From Mucilaginibacter dorajii (GTDB lineage: Bacteria; Bacteroidota; Bacteroidia; Sphingobacteriales; Sphingobacteriaceae): a DNA stretch of 64,000 nucleotides. Positions within the stretch are counted from its first letter, which is position 1. Each line of letters begins with the position of its first letter. The position numbers were made by a program, and so were the translations under genes. The notes under the pieces are model-generated. The model did not search any database. It saw only the letters and a program-made list of their open reading frames with translations, and was not told the DNA's origin. Below, piece by piece: positions 17,303-25,705 of this stretch. The stretch spans positions 1-64,000 of the forward strand of contig NZ_JANTYS010000020.1 in NCBI RefSeq assembly GCF_024808255.1. The letters run 5' to 3'.

Positions 17303-18471
17303 TCATATTGCTGGCTTTGCCATTTATTTTCCTGACCGCCAAAGCGCAGGAGAATAACCGTATCCTGACCGATAGCATTGCCGAAGAACTTTATAACGCC
17401 GGCGACTGGAAACAGTTGATCACCTGGGGAAATAAGCCCATGGCAGATACCTCTGATTTCCCGGCCTTGCATTTTAAAATAGGTTATGCCTATATGGTGA
17501 CCGGCAATTATAAAGCGGCCATAAATCAATTTGACTTTGTTTTAAATAAAGAGCCCGCTAACTCTACAGCGCGGCTTTATCAATATTACTGCAACAACTA
17601 TTTAAATAACAACGCGGGTGCCTCCTATCAGGCCGGCTATTTAGATAAAGAAACCTTACATTCTATAAAACTTTCACCGTTTGGATTAGTAACGGCAGAT
17701 GTTGAAAGTGGTATTAAGCTACCTAATAATAATGAACGCGATAACGGCTTTTTTGAAAGGGCCGGAATCAGCACCAGGCTGTGGTGGCGGTTTCAGTTAG
17801 ATCAGTCATATATTTCCTTTGACCAAAAAATATTCAGGGAGTTTTACAGGGATAGATATGGTGATAAATTTTTATTCGGTAAAACAGATAAACAAAAAGA
17901 ATACTTTGCCAGGCTGCAATTTACAATTAACGATAAGTTGAGTGCAATTGGATCCTACCATTACATTTACACAACTTTTAGAGGCAAAACAGACTATAGT
18001 AATTTAGGGTTGCTTGGCATAACATATACCGGACAATATGTTAATTTGCAGGGAGACATTAACTGGGGCAATTTAATTGGTAAAGCATTAAAACAATATG
18101 ATGCCAAATTGGATTTTTATCCACTGGGCAACCTTAACTTTTACACAACAAGCAGGGCTTCGGTATTGGATTTAAGCGGAGTTAAGAGCTTTATTTACAA
18201 CCAGGCAATAGGGTTTAAACTATTAAACAATACATGGATCGAAACAGCGGCAACCTTCGGTAACGAGGATGACTACCTTGATAATGATGGTTTGTATGTT
18301 TATAACTCCATTGACCCAACTAAGTTCAAAGCCGGCGAAACCTTGTTTTACCAGGTAAGCAAACACGCGCTGTTGAGGTTAAACTATCTTTATGAAAAGA
18401 AAACCGACATTTATCGGGATATAAATTATAATCAAAATTCTGTTACGTTAGGTATAACATGGAAATTTTAA
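17284..18471 (+). CDS. TPR-containing outer-membrane beta-barrel protein (YaiO-like)
   Basis: 395 aa with signal peptide (about 1-21, ending TAKA). Residues about 30-115 hold two TPR-like helix pairs (NAGDWKQLITWGN, then GYAYMVTGNYKAAINQFDFVLNKEP). From about 135 onwards the sequence alternates polar and hydrophobic residues with aromatic girdles and ends in WKF, the C-terminal phenylalanine typical of outer-membrane barrels. It may form the outer-membrane exit or anchor for the system. Overlaps the preceding gene by 19 bases and the next by 13. Confidence 0.7.
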   Translation: MEYRKLIILLALPFIFLTAKAQENNRILTDSIAEELYNAGDWKQLITWGNKPMADTSDFPALHFKIGYAYMVTGNYKAAINQFDFVLNKEPANSTARLYQYYCNNYLNNNAGASYQAGYLDKETLHSIKLSPFGLVTADVESGIKLPNNNERDNGFFERAGISTRLWWRFQLDQSYISFDQKIFREFYRDRYGDKFLFGKTDKQKEYFARLQFTINDKLSAIGSYHYIYTTFRGKTDYSNLGLLGITYTGQYVNLQGDINWGNLIGKALKQYDAKLDFYPLGNLNFYTTSRASVLDLSGVKSFIYNQAIGFKLLNNTWIETAATFGNEDDYLDNDGLYVYNSIDPTKFKAGETLFYQVSKHALLRLNYLYEKKTDIYRDINYNQNSVTLGITWKF

Positions 18472-19079
18472 AAAAGACGTTTATAACAGCATTTTTATTT
18501 TTTCTGGCAATAGGCTTGCGGGCGCAAACCGGCGTGGCGCTGCAAAAAGCGTTTCGCAATAGCTACTCTGATGAGCAAAACAAAAACTATGTTGCCGCAA
18601 TTAATGATATATACCCTTATCTAAACGATAACAATTACGAAATCAACATCCGTTTGGGATGGCTGCATTATCTCAGTAAAAACTATACCGCATCACAGTC
18701 CTATTATCAAAAAGCCATCAGTTTAAAGCCAATGTCTATCGAGGCCAAATTTGGCTATGTTAAACCGCTTTCATTTTTACAAAGCTGGGATAGGGTAATT
18801 GAACAATACCTGGCTATCTTGAAAATTGATCCGCAAAATACGCAGGCAAACTACTGGGCAGGTATAATTTATTATAACCGCAAACAATATGATGCGGCAA
18901 TTAAATGTTTTAAAGTTTTAGTTACCCTTTACCCATTTGATTACGATGGTAACCACATGCTGGGATGGAGTAATTTAATGGCGGGAAAAAAAGCAGACGC
19001 TAAAGTCTTTTTTGAAAAAGCGTTAGTAATAAAACCATCAGATGCTTCCAGTACAGACGGGTTAAACCGTTGCAATTAA
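18459..19079 (+). CDS. secreted TPR-repeat protein
   Basis: 206 aa with signal peptide (about 1-23). Four or five TPR units run through the rest, for example LGWLHYLSKNYTASQSYYQ, AGIIYYNRKQYDAAIKCFK and LGWSNLMAGKKADAKVFFE. TPRs are protein-protein adaptors, so it is probably periplasmic and bridges the barrel protein and inner-membrane fusion protein. Last gene of the cluster; 150 bases of gene-free sequence follow. Confidence 0.8.
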   Translation: MEILKKTFITAFLFFLAIGLRAQTGVALQKAFRNSYSDEQNKNYVAAINDIYPYLNDNNYEINIRLGWLHYLSKNYTASQSYYQKAISLKPMSIEAKFGYVKPLSFLQSWDRVIEQYLAILKIDPQNTQANYWAGIIYYNRKQYDAAIKCFKVLVTLYPFDYDGNHMLGWSNLMAGKKADAKVFFEKALVIKPSDASSTDGLNRCN

Positions 19080-19229
19080 AAATGTTTATCGGTTTAATAA
19101 CCCTGTTTATCGATTCCTGCTTTAATTTAGCACGTTGATTTTTACCTTTAATTGGACAAATAATATATTTTGACACAATTTATTAAATACCCAACCCAAT
19201 TAAAGTTATAACCGTATATAAAGCTATAT

Positions 19230-20318
19230 ATGAAAATAAAACATATACTTTTTAAAGTACAAATGGCAGGCTGTCTGTTGCTGATGATAGTTTCCGCTTC
19301 CTGCAAAAAAGATAAAACTTCCCCTATTGCTGCAAATGCAACCCCTACAACCCTGGGTTTATATGAATATGCAAGCGATGTTAACAAAAGGGTGCTTATA
19401 GCCATCACAAAAATAGGTACGCAAACCGTAAACTACGGGAGTATATTTGACACCGGATCACCGGGTATGACCATGGACGCCAATGGCATTATTCCCGCGT
19501 CAATGATCACCTCATCGGGCTTTGTATTTACTACTGATTCGGTTGTTGTAAACGGCATTACTATTACATCAAAAAAGGATTCAATCAGCTACGGCGATGC
19601 TACCGGTATCACCAAAGAATACGGCAATCTTGCATACACCAATGTTACTGTGGGTAACTCACTTGGCAGTATCGAATTAAAGCGCGTTCCTTTTTTTCTA
19701 TATTATAAAATTATTGACAGCAAAAAGAATCAGTTAGCTGCTCACTCAGCTGATGTTTTTGGTGTAGGACCGGGTTTAAGTAGTACTATCACAGCCATAT
19801 CAAGCCCTTTACGTTTTTTCACATATGGCACCGGTCTTACCAATGGCTTTAAGCTGGCTACATTGCCAACTGCCAGCTTTTTAACCACACCAACCTATGT
19901 TGCAGGTTTGCTCACAGTTGGTTTAACAAGTGATGATCTTTCGTCGGCAGGGTTCATTATGCATCCCTTAACACCAACAGTTTTATATGGTTACTCGCCC
20001 AACATACCTGGTACGATAACCTATGGTGGCACTACAATTTCGGCCCAATTCCTTTTTGATACAGGTACACCATCTGTAACAGTTATCGAAAACAGGCTGG
20101 CCTCTGTAGGGAAGCTTCCATCAAATACCACCGTAACCTTAACAACAACTAAAGGTTTTACCTATACTTATGTAACGTCAAATACAGGCAACCTTACCGA
20201 AGTTCAAAACCCCAGCAATACACAGGATTACCGTACAATTTTAGCTTTGGATTTTTTTATCAAAAACGAATACCTGACAGATTATACCAATCACCAGATT
20301 GGTTTGAAGAATAATTAA
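19230..20318 (+). CDS. pepsin-like (A1-type) aspartic protease homologue, lipoprotein
   Basis: 362 aa lipoprotein: lipobox VSASC with Cys25. Two catalytic-type motifs lie 203 residues apart, IFDTGSPG (Asp74) and FLFDTGTPS (Asp277), as in bilobal pepsins. Between them SISYGDATG (119-126) lies where the pepsin flap (YGTG) is expected and is followed by a TVTVG-like NVTVG. ADVFGVGPGLSS resembles the pepsin DGILGLAYPSISS turn. The C-terminus TILALDFFIKNEYL then HQIGL mirrors the pepsin WILGDVFIRxYYTVFD and KVGLA ending. Bacterial A1 peptidases such as shewasins are known but rare. It should face the periplasm or cell surface. The client is unknown, and catalytic activity needs testing. Confidence 0.7.
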   Translation: MKIKHILFKVQMAGCLLLMIVSASCKKDKTSPIAANATPTTLGLYEYASDVNKRVLIAITKIGTQTVNYGSIFDTGSPGMTMDANGIIPASMITSSGFVFTTDSVVVNGITITSKKDSISYGDATGITKEYGNLAYTNVTVGNSLGSIELKRVPFFLYYKIIDSKKNQLAAHSADVFGVGPGLSSTITAISSPLRFFTYGTGLTNGFKLATLPTASFLTTPTYVAGLLTVGLTSDDLSSAGFIMHPLTPTVLYGYSPNIPGTITYGGTTISAQFLFDTGTPSVTVIENRLASVGKLPSNTTVTLTTTKGFTYTYVTSNTGNLTEVQNPSNTQDYRTILALDFFIKNEYLTDYTNHQIGLKNN

Positions 20319-20454
20319 TCGATAAATTCATTCATCGATTTTAAACCCCCATTCGTCGACACAAAACACCATCAACACCACACCCGAATTAATTTTAAAT
20401 AACAAACCCGGGCAACCAAAACGGGCGCTAATTATTAATCAAAATTAAATTCAG

Positions 20455-21357
20455 ATGAAAATGAAACTTACTTATCCATGGTTGTTGATGCTGGTAGCAA
20501 TGATTGCTTTAGCATCATGCAAAAAAGAAAGCGGAACTAAATCAACATCCAGCACCACATCAACCGTTAATGCAAGCGGCGCGTTGGCAATCAGCCTGGC
20601 ATCGGGCAGCACAACAGACACTATTTACATAGTTGGCTGCTATGGCAAACACCAACAGCCGGATAGCGTTGCATTCAGCACGCTACCAACGGCTATAGGC
20701 ACCTATTTAACCGCAAATTACAGCGGTTATACTTTTAAAAAGGCTTTCACTATTTTAGATAGCTCAAAAGCCATTGTTAACTACATCGTTGTTATAAAAT
20801 ATAACAGCGCATTAATCGGTCTGAAATTTACAGCTGCAGGCGTTTTTGTTAGCGCTTTGGAGCAAAGAGATGGCCATGACCTTGGCAGCGGACCAGGCTG
20901 GCACCATGGTGGTCCTTTTGATAACAGGGATGGCCTGCACCGGGATACCATAGCTATATCGGCATTGCCAACAGCTGTGAGCAGCTATTTTAAAACCACT
21001 TACCCTACCGATACCTTGCTGCACGCATCAATAACACCAGATAGCGCTTATGTGCTTATCAGCAAAAATAATGGTTTGTTTGCAACTGCAATAAAGGCAA
21101 ACGGTACCTTAATAAAACGTACCCAAATTGATTTACACGTTGGTAAACATACTGCCATTACAGAAGCAAGCTTGCCAACGGCAATTACTACTTACTTAAC
21201 CACAACCTATCCGGGTTATGTATTTGACAAGGCGTTTTCACACAGTGTAGCCGGCGTTGTAAAAGGTTACGATGTGTTAATTTCATCAAATAACACCAAA
21301 TACGTAGTGGTATTTGATGCCACGGGGACTTTTGTAAAAGCCTTCGCTGTTCATTAA
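20455..21357 (+). CDS. PepSY-like triple-repeat lipoprotein
   Basis: 300 aa lipoprotein (lipobox ALASC, Cys22). Three copies of a PepSY-like unit begin at residues 78, 171 and 240 with LPTAIGTYL, LPTAVSSYF and LPTAITTYL, each followed by a YPGY/F-like strand. A His/Gly-rich linker (about 139-163) separates units one and two. PepSY-like domains are thought to bind or inhibit peptidases; a neighbouring pepsin-like protein makes an inhibitor-protease relation tempting, but that is inference. The two genes are 136 bases apart and may be separate transcripts. Confidence 0.7.
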   Translation: MKMKLTYPWLLMLVAMIALASCKKESGTKSTSSTTSTVNASGALAISLASGSTTDTIYIVGCYGKHQQPDSVAFSTLPTAIGTYLTANYSGYTFKKAFTILDSSKAIVNYIVVIKYNSALIGLKFTAAGVFVSALEQRDGHDLGSGPGWHHGGPFDNRDGLHRDTIAISALPTAVSSYFKTTYPTDTLLHASITPDSAYVLISKNNGLFATAIKANGTLIKRTQIDLHVGKHTAITEASLPTAITTYLTTTYPGYVFDKAFSHSVAGVVKGYDVLISSNNTKYVVVFDATGTFVKAFAVH

Positions 21358-21379
21358 AATTCTTCGAGTAATATATAGT

Positions 21380-21412
21380 AAAACCGGTTGTCTTTAGGTA
21401 GATGCCGGTTTT
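21380..21412. terminator. bidirectional rho-independent terminator
   Basis: AAAACCGG (21380-21387) pairs with CCGGTTTT (21405-21412), followed by more T residues on the plus strand, and with an A-run giving T residues on the minus strand. It lies between the convergent PepSY-like gene and cytochrome/FG-GAP gene. Confidence 0.75.
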
Positions 21413-21419
21413 TTTGTGC

Positions 21420-23003
21420 TTACTTTTTAGGCTGATAAAGCTGGTTTAGAAATATGGAGATACCATATTTGGCATTTTTCCATTTATCATCCAACTCTTT
21501 TGGCACCGCACCTGGGCTTTGGGCAAAGTTACCGGCTATAATATCCATATCGCCATCACCATCAATATCGGCAGCTTCTAAGGTCAGGGATTTTATTGGG
21601 ATATCGCTTTTGAGGATATAAGGTTTAAAGATGAATTTGTTTTGATCAGTATTTTCAAGATATACAAAAGATTCATCAATTAATTTACCAAAATCGGGAA
21701 AGAAAGCACTACAGGCCAGGTCAACATCGCCGTCTTTATCAAAATCCTCAGCTACTACGCGCGTTACCCCATACATCGGGTAAAAGAAACGTTCTTTAAA
21801 GATTCCGTTCCCCTGGTTTATGTTGATCCTGATACCGTGGTAGGGTTTTAGTATTTGTGAATAATCGGCATTATCACCGTGCGCGGTAATAATATCGGTT
21901 AACCCATCATGATTATAGTCAACCAGCGTCATATCGGTAGTACCATAGTTAGGTGGGAAACGCAACACCCTTTTCGCTTTGAATTTGAGGTTATCTTTCT
22001 GGTAAAAAACATAAACGCTTTCATCGCCCTGGGAGAACATGGCTACGATATCTTTTTTGCCATCGCCGTCCATATCCTTTACATAACACTTAATGGCACC
22101 GGCAAGCGGTAGTAAAACATCTTCGGTGTATTTCCCGGCTTTGTCTTTTTTAAACAGCGATAAGCCACCTGTTTTATTGCCGAAATTGCATACGATAATC
22201 TCGGGGACGCCATCATTGTTCAGATCTTCAATTTCGGTATGTACAGGGCGATGTAAGGGCTCAAGCAGCGTTGTACTGGTGCTATCCTTATAATTTACAT
22301 ATGATCCTAAACTTAGCTCGGTAGGATATAGTTTACCAATTTCGGTAAAATAGGTGCCGCCTTTATAAAAATTGAAATCGACCACCGGGCTTTGGGTTTG
22401 AATGGTTTTGGTTACACCAATATTATATTTCCAGGTGAGTACTTCTTTAAAATAGTTACCTATCCAAAGGGTTTTGGTTTGATCATCAAACTCCAGCCCT
22501 GTGATCATAGATGGCCCTTCGGCACTTACCTGTATATCTTCCCGTTTAAACTGGGTTAGCAAACTATTGCGGGTTAGTCTGCTTTCGTCCTCAACAACGG
22601 TATCGGGTGCAAGGCTGATGATATAGTTGGTTAATTTATCCCACTCGTCCTGCGTTAACACCGGGCTTTCGGGTATGATGTTATTTTTTTTAACGATGGC
22701 CCGCTCCTCTGGCGATAAGCCACGCAAAGGATCGTAATTTGGATAAATGATGCCCATACGGGCCGCCATAATAGGCAGTACATGTAAACTCCAAACCTGT
22801 TTGGTTAAACTTGCAGGATCGGGCAACATGTGGCAACTGGCGCAATATACTGTAAATAGGGCTTTGCCGCCGTCATCTGTTTTTAACGACTTTGCTGTAG
22901 TTACAGCGCTTTTGACAATAAAAGAATTCAGGACGATCAGTAAGGTTAAAACAAAAAGCGATGTAAAAATGATCGTCCTGAATTTCATTAAATTATGGTT
23001 CAA
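21420..23003 (-). CDS. c-type cytochrome with FG-GAP/VCBS repeats
   Basis: 527 aa with an N-terminal hydrophobic signal/anchor. A single haem site CASCH (Cys54, Cys57, His58) lies in a short cytochrome-c-like domain up to about residue 135. After that come FG-GAP/VCBS propeller blades with calcium-binding loops such as DLNNDGVPEI, DMDGDGKKDI, DYNHDGLTDI and DIDGDGDMDII. Function unknown; such proteins often accompany sugar-degradation loci and may bind carbohydrate or carry electrons. It overlaps the upstream GH2 gene by 11 bases. A second start (Met6) is also possible. Confidence 0.8.
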   Translation of the reverse strand: MNHNLMKFRTIIFTSLFVLTLLIVLNSFIVKSAVTTAKSLKTDDGGKALFTVYCASCHMLPDPASLTKQVWSLHVLPIMAARMGIIYPNYDPLRGLSPEERAIVKKNNIIPESPVLTQDEWDKLTNYIISLAPDTVVEDESRLTRNSLLTQFKREDIQVSAEGPSMITGLEFDDQTKTLWIGNYFKEVLTWKYNIGVTKTIQTQSPVVDFNFYKGGTYFTEIGKLYPTELSLGSYVNYKDSTSTTLLEPLHRPVHTEIEDLNNDGVPEIIVCNFGNKTGGLSLFKKDKAGKYTEDVLLPLAGAIKCYVKDMDGDGKKDIVAMFSQGDESVYVFYQKDNLKFKAKRVLRFPPNYGTTDMTLVDYNHDGLTDIITAHGDNADYSQILKPYHGIRININQGNGIFKERFFYPMYGVTRVVAEDFDKDGDVDLACSAFFPDFGKLIDESFVYLENTDQNKFIFKPYILKSDIPIKSLTLEAADIDGDGDMDIIAGNFAQSPGAVPKELDDKWKNAKYGISIFLNQLYQPKK

Positions 23004-25668
23004 TAGTTATTACGCGGTTTGTTAAAGGACCGTTCCAACCATCAATACCTACAACCAGTTTCTTTTGACCGGTAGGCAGATTATAATCAATGATCACCTT
23101 CTTTTCTTCACCTGGTAAAATAGTAACATAGTTATCGCTATAAAATGCAGGCAATATCCTGGTTTTGGTATCGGCATCCATCAACGAAACCCGGTTAAAA
23201 AATGCCAGCGGATTATGTTCCTTATTAACTAACGTAACTTCTACCTTGCCCGGTTTTATGAACCTTGCACTTGCAGTTAAATCTTCTGTTTTCATTTTTT
23301 GCAGACCGGAAAAAGCACCTTTACTATCAGGGATCCAGTAAGTGTTATCGGTGATCACTTTTTTGTTTTCATCCAGCAGTTGCAGAGAAAGAAAAACGCC
23401 CTCTTTAGCGGCAGCTTTATCAATGGTTTCTTTTATCGAAAAGTATTTTTTTACGGTTGTAGCGTTAATATCAGCAAAAACCTGGGTAAGTAGTTTTTCG
23501 TTGCCTTCCATATCATAAGTTTTAACCACCATCATCATGCTGCGGCGGGCTTTAAACGTATTGTTGGCTACCATCACCATGCCATTAATAGGATTATACA
23601 TAATATGAAATGGCGCGCTGCCGTTGTGCAATCCGTATAAGCAGGCATTGGGATCAAGATAGTAGTCATACATCTGCCCGCGCATGGCAGTCCATGGGTT
23701 TTGGGTTTTCCAGATAATGAAACCGGTATACCAATCCCACATGTGCGAGGTAAAACCTTCGGCCAATCCGCGATATTGATCATAGTTTACCAACTGCGCT
23801 TTTAAAGCAAAATCCGCCGCATTTTTGGCTTTGCCATATTTGTTAATGCTGGTATCATACCCAATATATTTATGATAATCCCAAACGCTATCCACCTTTG
23901 ATTTGTGGGTATCCTCGTCATAAACAGGTGGCACCATATTGGCAGTAGGGATAAATCTTTTTAATGATTCGTAATCGCCAACACCAACTGAGCCGACTTC
24001 GGAATTGAAGGGATAGGTTTTATGCTCCCAAAACACCGATAGCGGCTGAATACCATAAGGGCCATCGCCATTACCGCCCAATTCATTATGCGACATGCTA
24101 TCCGAGTTTGAATAATCAACAAACCAGCGGGTGTTATCTAATTTAGGTAAAATGGTATCACGCAAAGCGGTAAGGATATCTTCGGGCGGGGTAATTTCAT
24201 TACCGCCGCACCAAATAGCCAATGAGGCATAGTTGCGTACCATTTTAATTTGATCAATTGCCGAGCGCAGGAACAAACCGTGGTCATCCGGGTATTTACG
24301 ACGGGTCCACTGGTCGTCAAACTTCTGCGGGTCCTGCCAGCGACCGTTACAATCACCAGATCCCCAAAGGTCCTGGAATACCAGGATGCCATATTTATCG
24401 CAGGCCTCAAAAAACTCTGGTCTTTCAATCATAGCACCGCCCCAAACCCTGATAAGGTTCAGGTTCATATCGCGATGGTAGCGTACCTCGGCATCGTAAC
24501 GCGTATCTGAAAGGCGCAACATGGCGTCAGAAATTACCCAGTTACCGCCTTTAATAAATATCTTTTGTCCGTTTACATAAGTTTGACGGCTGCCGGTATG
24601 TTCGTTATAATCACTCGTAAGCTGCCTCACTCCTATTTTAAGCACCTGCTGATCTGAAACCGATTTTCCATTTACAGCAAACTTCAGTTTAAAATTGTAC
24701 AGGTTTTGCGGCCCGTAACCATTTGGCCACCACAGTTTAGGATTAAGTAGACTGTAATCATTAAAGCTTACGTCGGCTATTGAATTTGCTTTAAGGCTTA
24801 CACTTTTTGAAATGGTTTTGCCATCCAACTCAAAGCTTAACAATCCTGTAACGGCGGCAGCGGTTGGGTTGCTTAAAGAAGCTGATACCTTAATAATAGC
24901 AGGCTGTTGGGCACCTTCTGGCAGTCTTACGCCGGACACCACTGTTACTATGTGCTCATCCGTGATACGGACAGCGCCTGTTTTTTGAATGGTTACCTTA
25001 TCCCAGATGCCGGTGTTGCGGTCGCGCATCGGCTGAATCCAATCCCAGCCGGCGGTGTACTGCAGACCGACATTACGTGCAATGGTACCATCACCACCCT
25101 GGCCTCCATTAGGGTTACCCACAACATCTGGCGGATGTACTAATACGGCCAAACGGTTATCGCCGTTTTTAGCTAAAAATGGAGTTATATTATAGCTAAA
25201 GCGTAAGAACATGCCTTTTTGAATGGTTTTATTCAGTTTATGGCCGTTTAAGTAAATATCACAGCTATAATTTACGCCACGAAAGTTCAAGTAAACCTGC
25301 CCGCCATTTTGGGTTGGCAATTCTTTAAAATCTTTGGTGAACCAATAGGTATAATAGTTGGAGCCAGTTTTATAAATGTCGGCAATGCGCTCGTTATTCA
25401 TTCCCCAGAAAGGATCTGGAATTTTTTGATTGTTTAACAATGTGGTTAACACTGTACCAGGTACGATTGCAGGCATCCAGCTACCTGTATTAAAAGCTGT
25501 GGTAGAAAGAATAGCACCATTATCCTTAACGCTGCCAATCGGCGCGCATTTCCAGCCTGAGTTTAACTCATAACTGCTTTGCGCAGATAGGCTTCTAACA
25601 GATAAAAGAAGGACGAACGTAAAAAACGTTTTGATTTTGTAAGAACTAAATAATGATCTTAAGGACAT
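22993..25668 (-). CDS. glycoside hydrolase family 2 (beta-mannosidase / exo-beta-glucosaminidase type)
   Basis: 891 aa with signal peptide (about 1-29). N-terminal sugar-binding jelly roll (about 35-230), Ig-like domain, TIM barrel (about 350-650) and C-terminal beta domains. Acid/base Glu491 lies in AIWCGGNEITPP and the nucleophile Glu557 in FNSEVGSVG. PMRDRNTGIWDKV and the ILVFQDLWGSGDCNGRW segment are typical of the exo-beta-D-glucosaminidase/mannosylglycoprotein endo-mannosidase branch of GH2. Exact sugar is not decided. Second gene of the minus-strand operon after GH29. Confidence 0.85.
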   Translation of the reverse strand: MSLRSLFSSYKIKTFFTFVLLLSVRSLSAQSSYELNSGWKCAPIGSVKDNGAILSTTAFNTGSWMPAIVPGTVLTTLLNNQKIPDPFWGMNNERIADIYKTGSNYYTYWFTKDFKELPTQNGGQVYLNFRGVNYSCDIYLNGHKLNKTIQKGMFLRFSYNITPFLAKNGDNRLAVLVHPPDVVGNPNGGQGGDGTIARNVGLQYTAGWDWIQPMRDRNTGIWDKVTIQKTGAVRITDEHIVTVVSGVRLPEGAQQPAIIKVSASLSNPTAAAVTGLLSFELDGKTISKSVSLKANSIADVSFNDYSLLNPKLWWPNGYGPQNLYNFKLKFAVNGKSVSDQQVLKIGVRQLTSDYNEHTGSRQTYVNGQKIFIKGGNWVISDAMLRLSDTRYDAEVRYHRDMNLNLIRVWGGAMIERPEFFEACDKYGILVFQDLWGSGDCNGRWQDPQKFDDQWTRRKYPDDHGLFLRSAIDQIKMVRNYASLAIWCGGNEITPPEDILTALRDTILPKLDNTRWFVDYSNSDSMSHNELGGNGDGPYGIQPLSVFWEHKTYPFNSEVGSVGVGDYESLKRFIPTANMVPPVYDEDTHKSKVDSVWDYHKYIGYDTSINKYGKAKNAADFALKAQLVNYDQYRGLAEGFTSHMWDWYTGFIIWKTQNPWTAMRGQMYDYYLDPNACLYGLHNGSAPFHIMYNPINGMVMVANNTFKARRSMMMVVKTYDMEGNEKLLTQVFADINATTVKKYFSIKETIDKAAAKEGVFLSLQLLDENKKVITDNTYWIPDSKGAFSGLQKMKTEDLTASARFIKPGKVEVTLVNKEHNPLAFFNRVSLMDADTKTRILPAFYSDNYVTILPGEEKKVIIDYNLPTGQKKLVVGIDGWNGPLTNRVITIEP

Positions 25669-25705
25669 TGCGATTATTTTGTAGATGGTATATGTGTGTA
25701 AATGA

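Noticed and set aside
19081-19137. 18-codon frame after the last TPR gene as a RiPP precursor
   Set aside because: No leader-core pattern or start context; not supportable.
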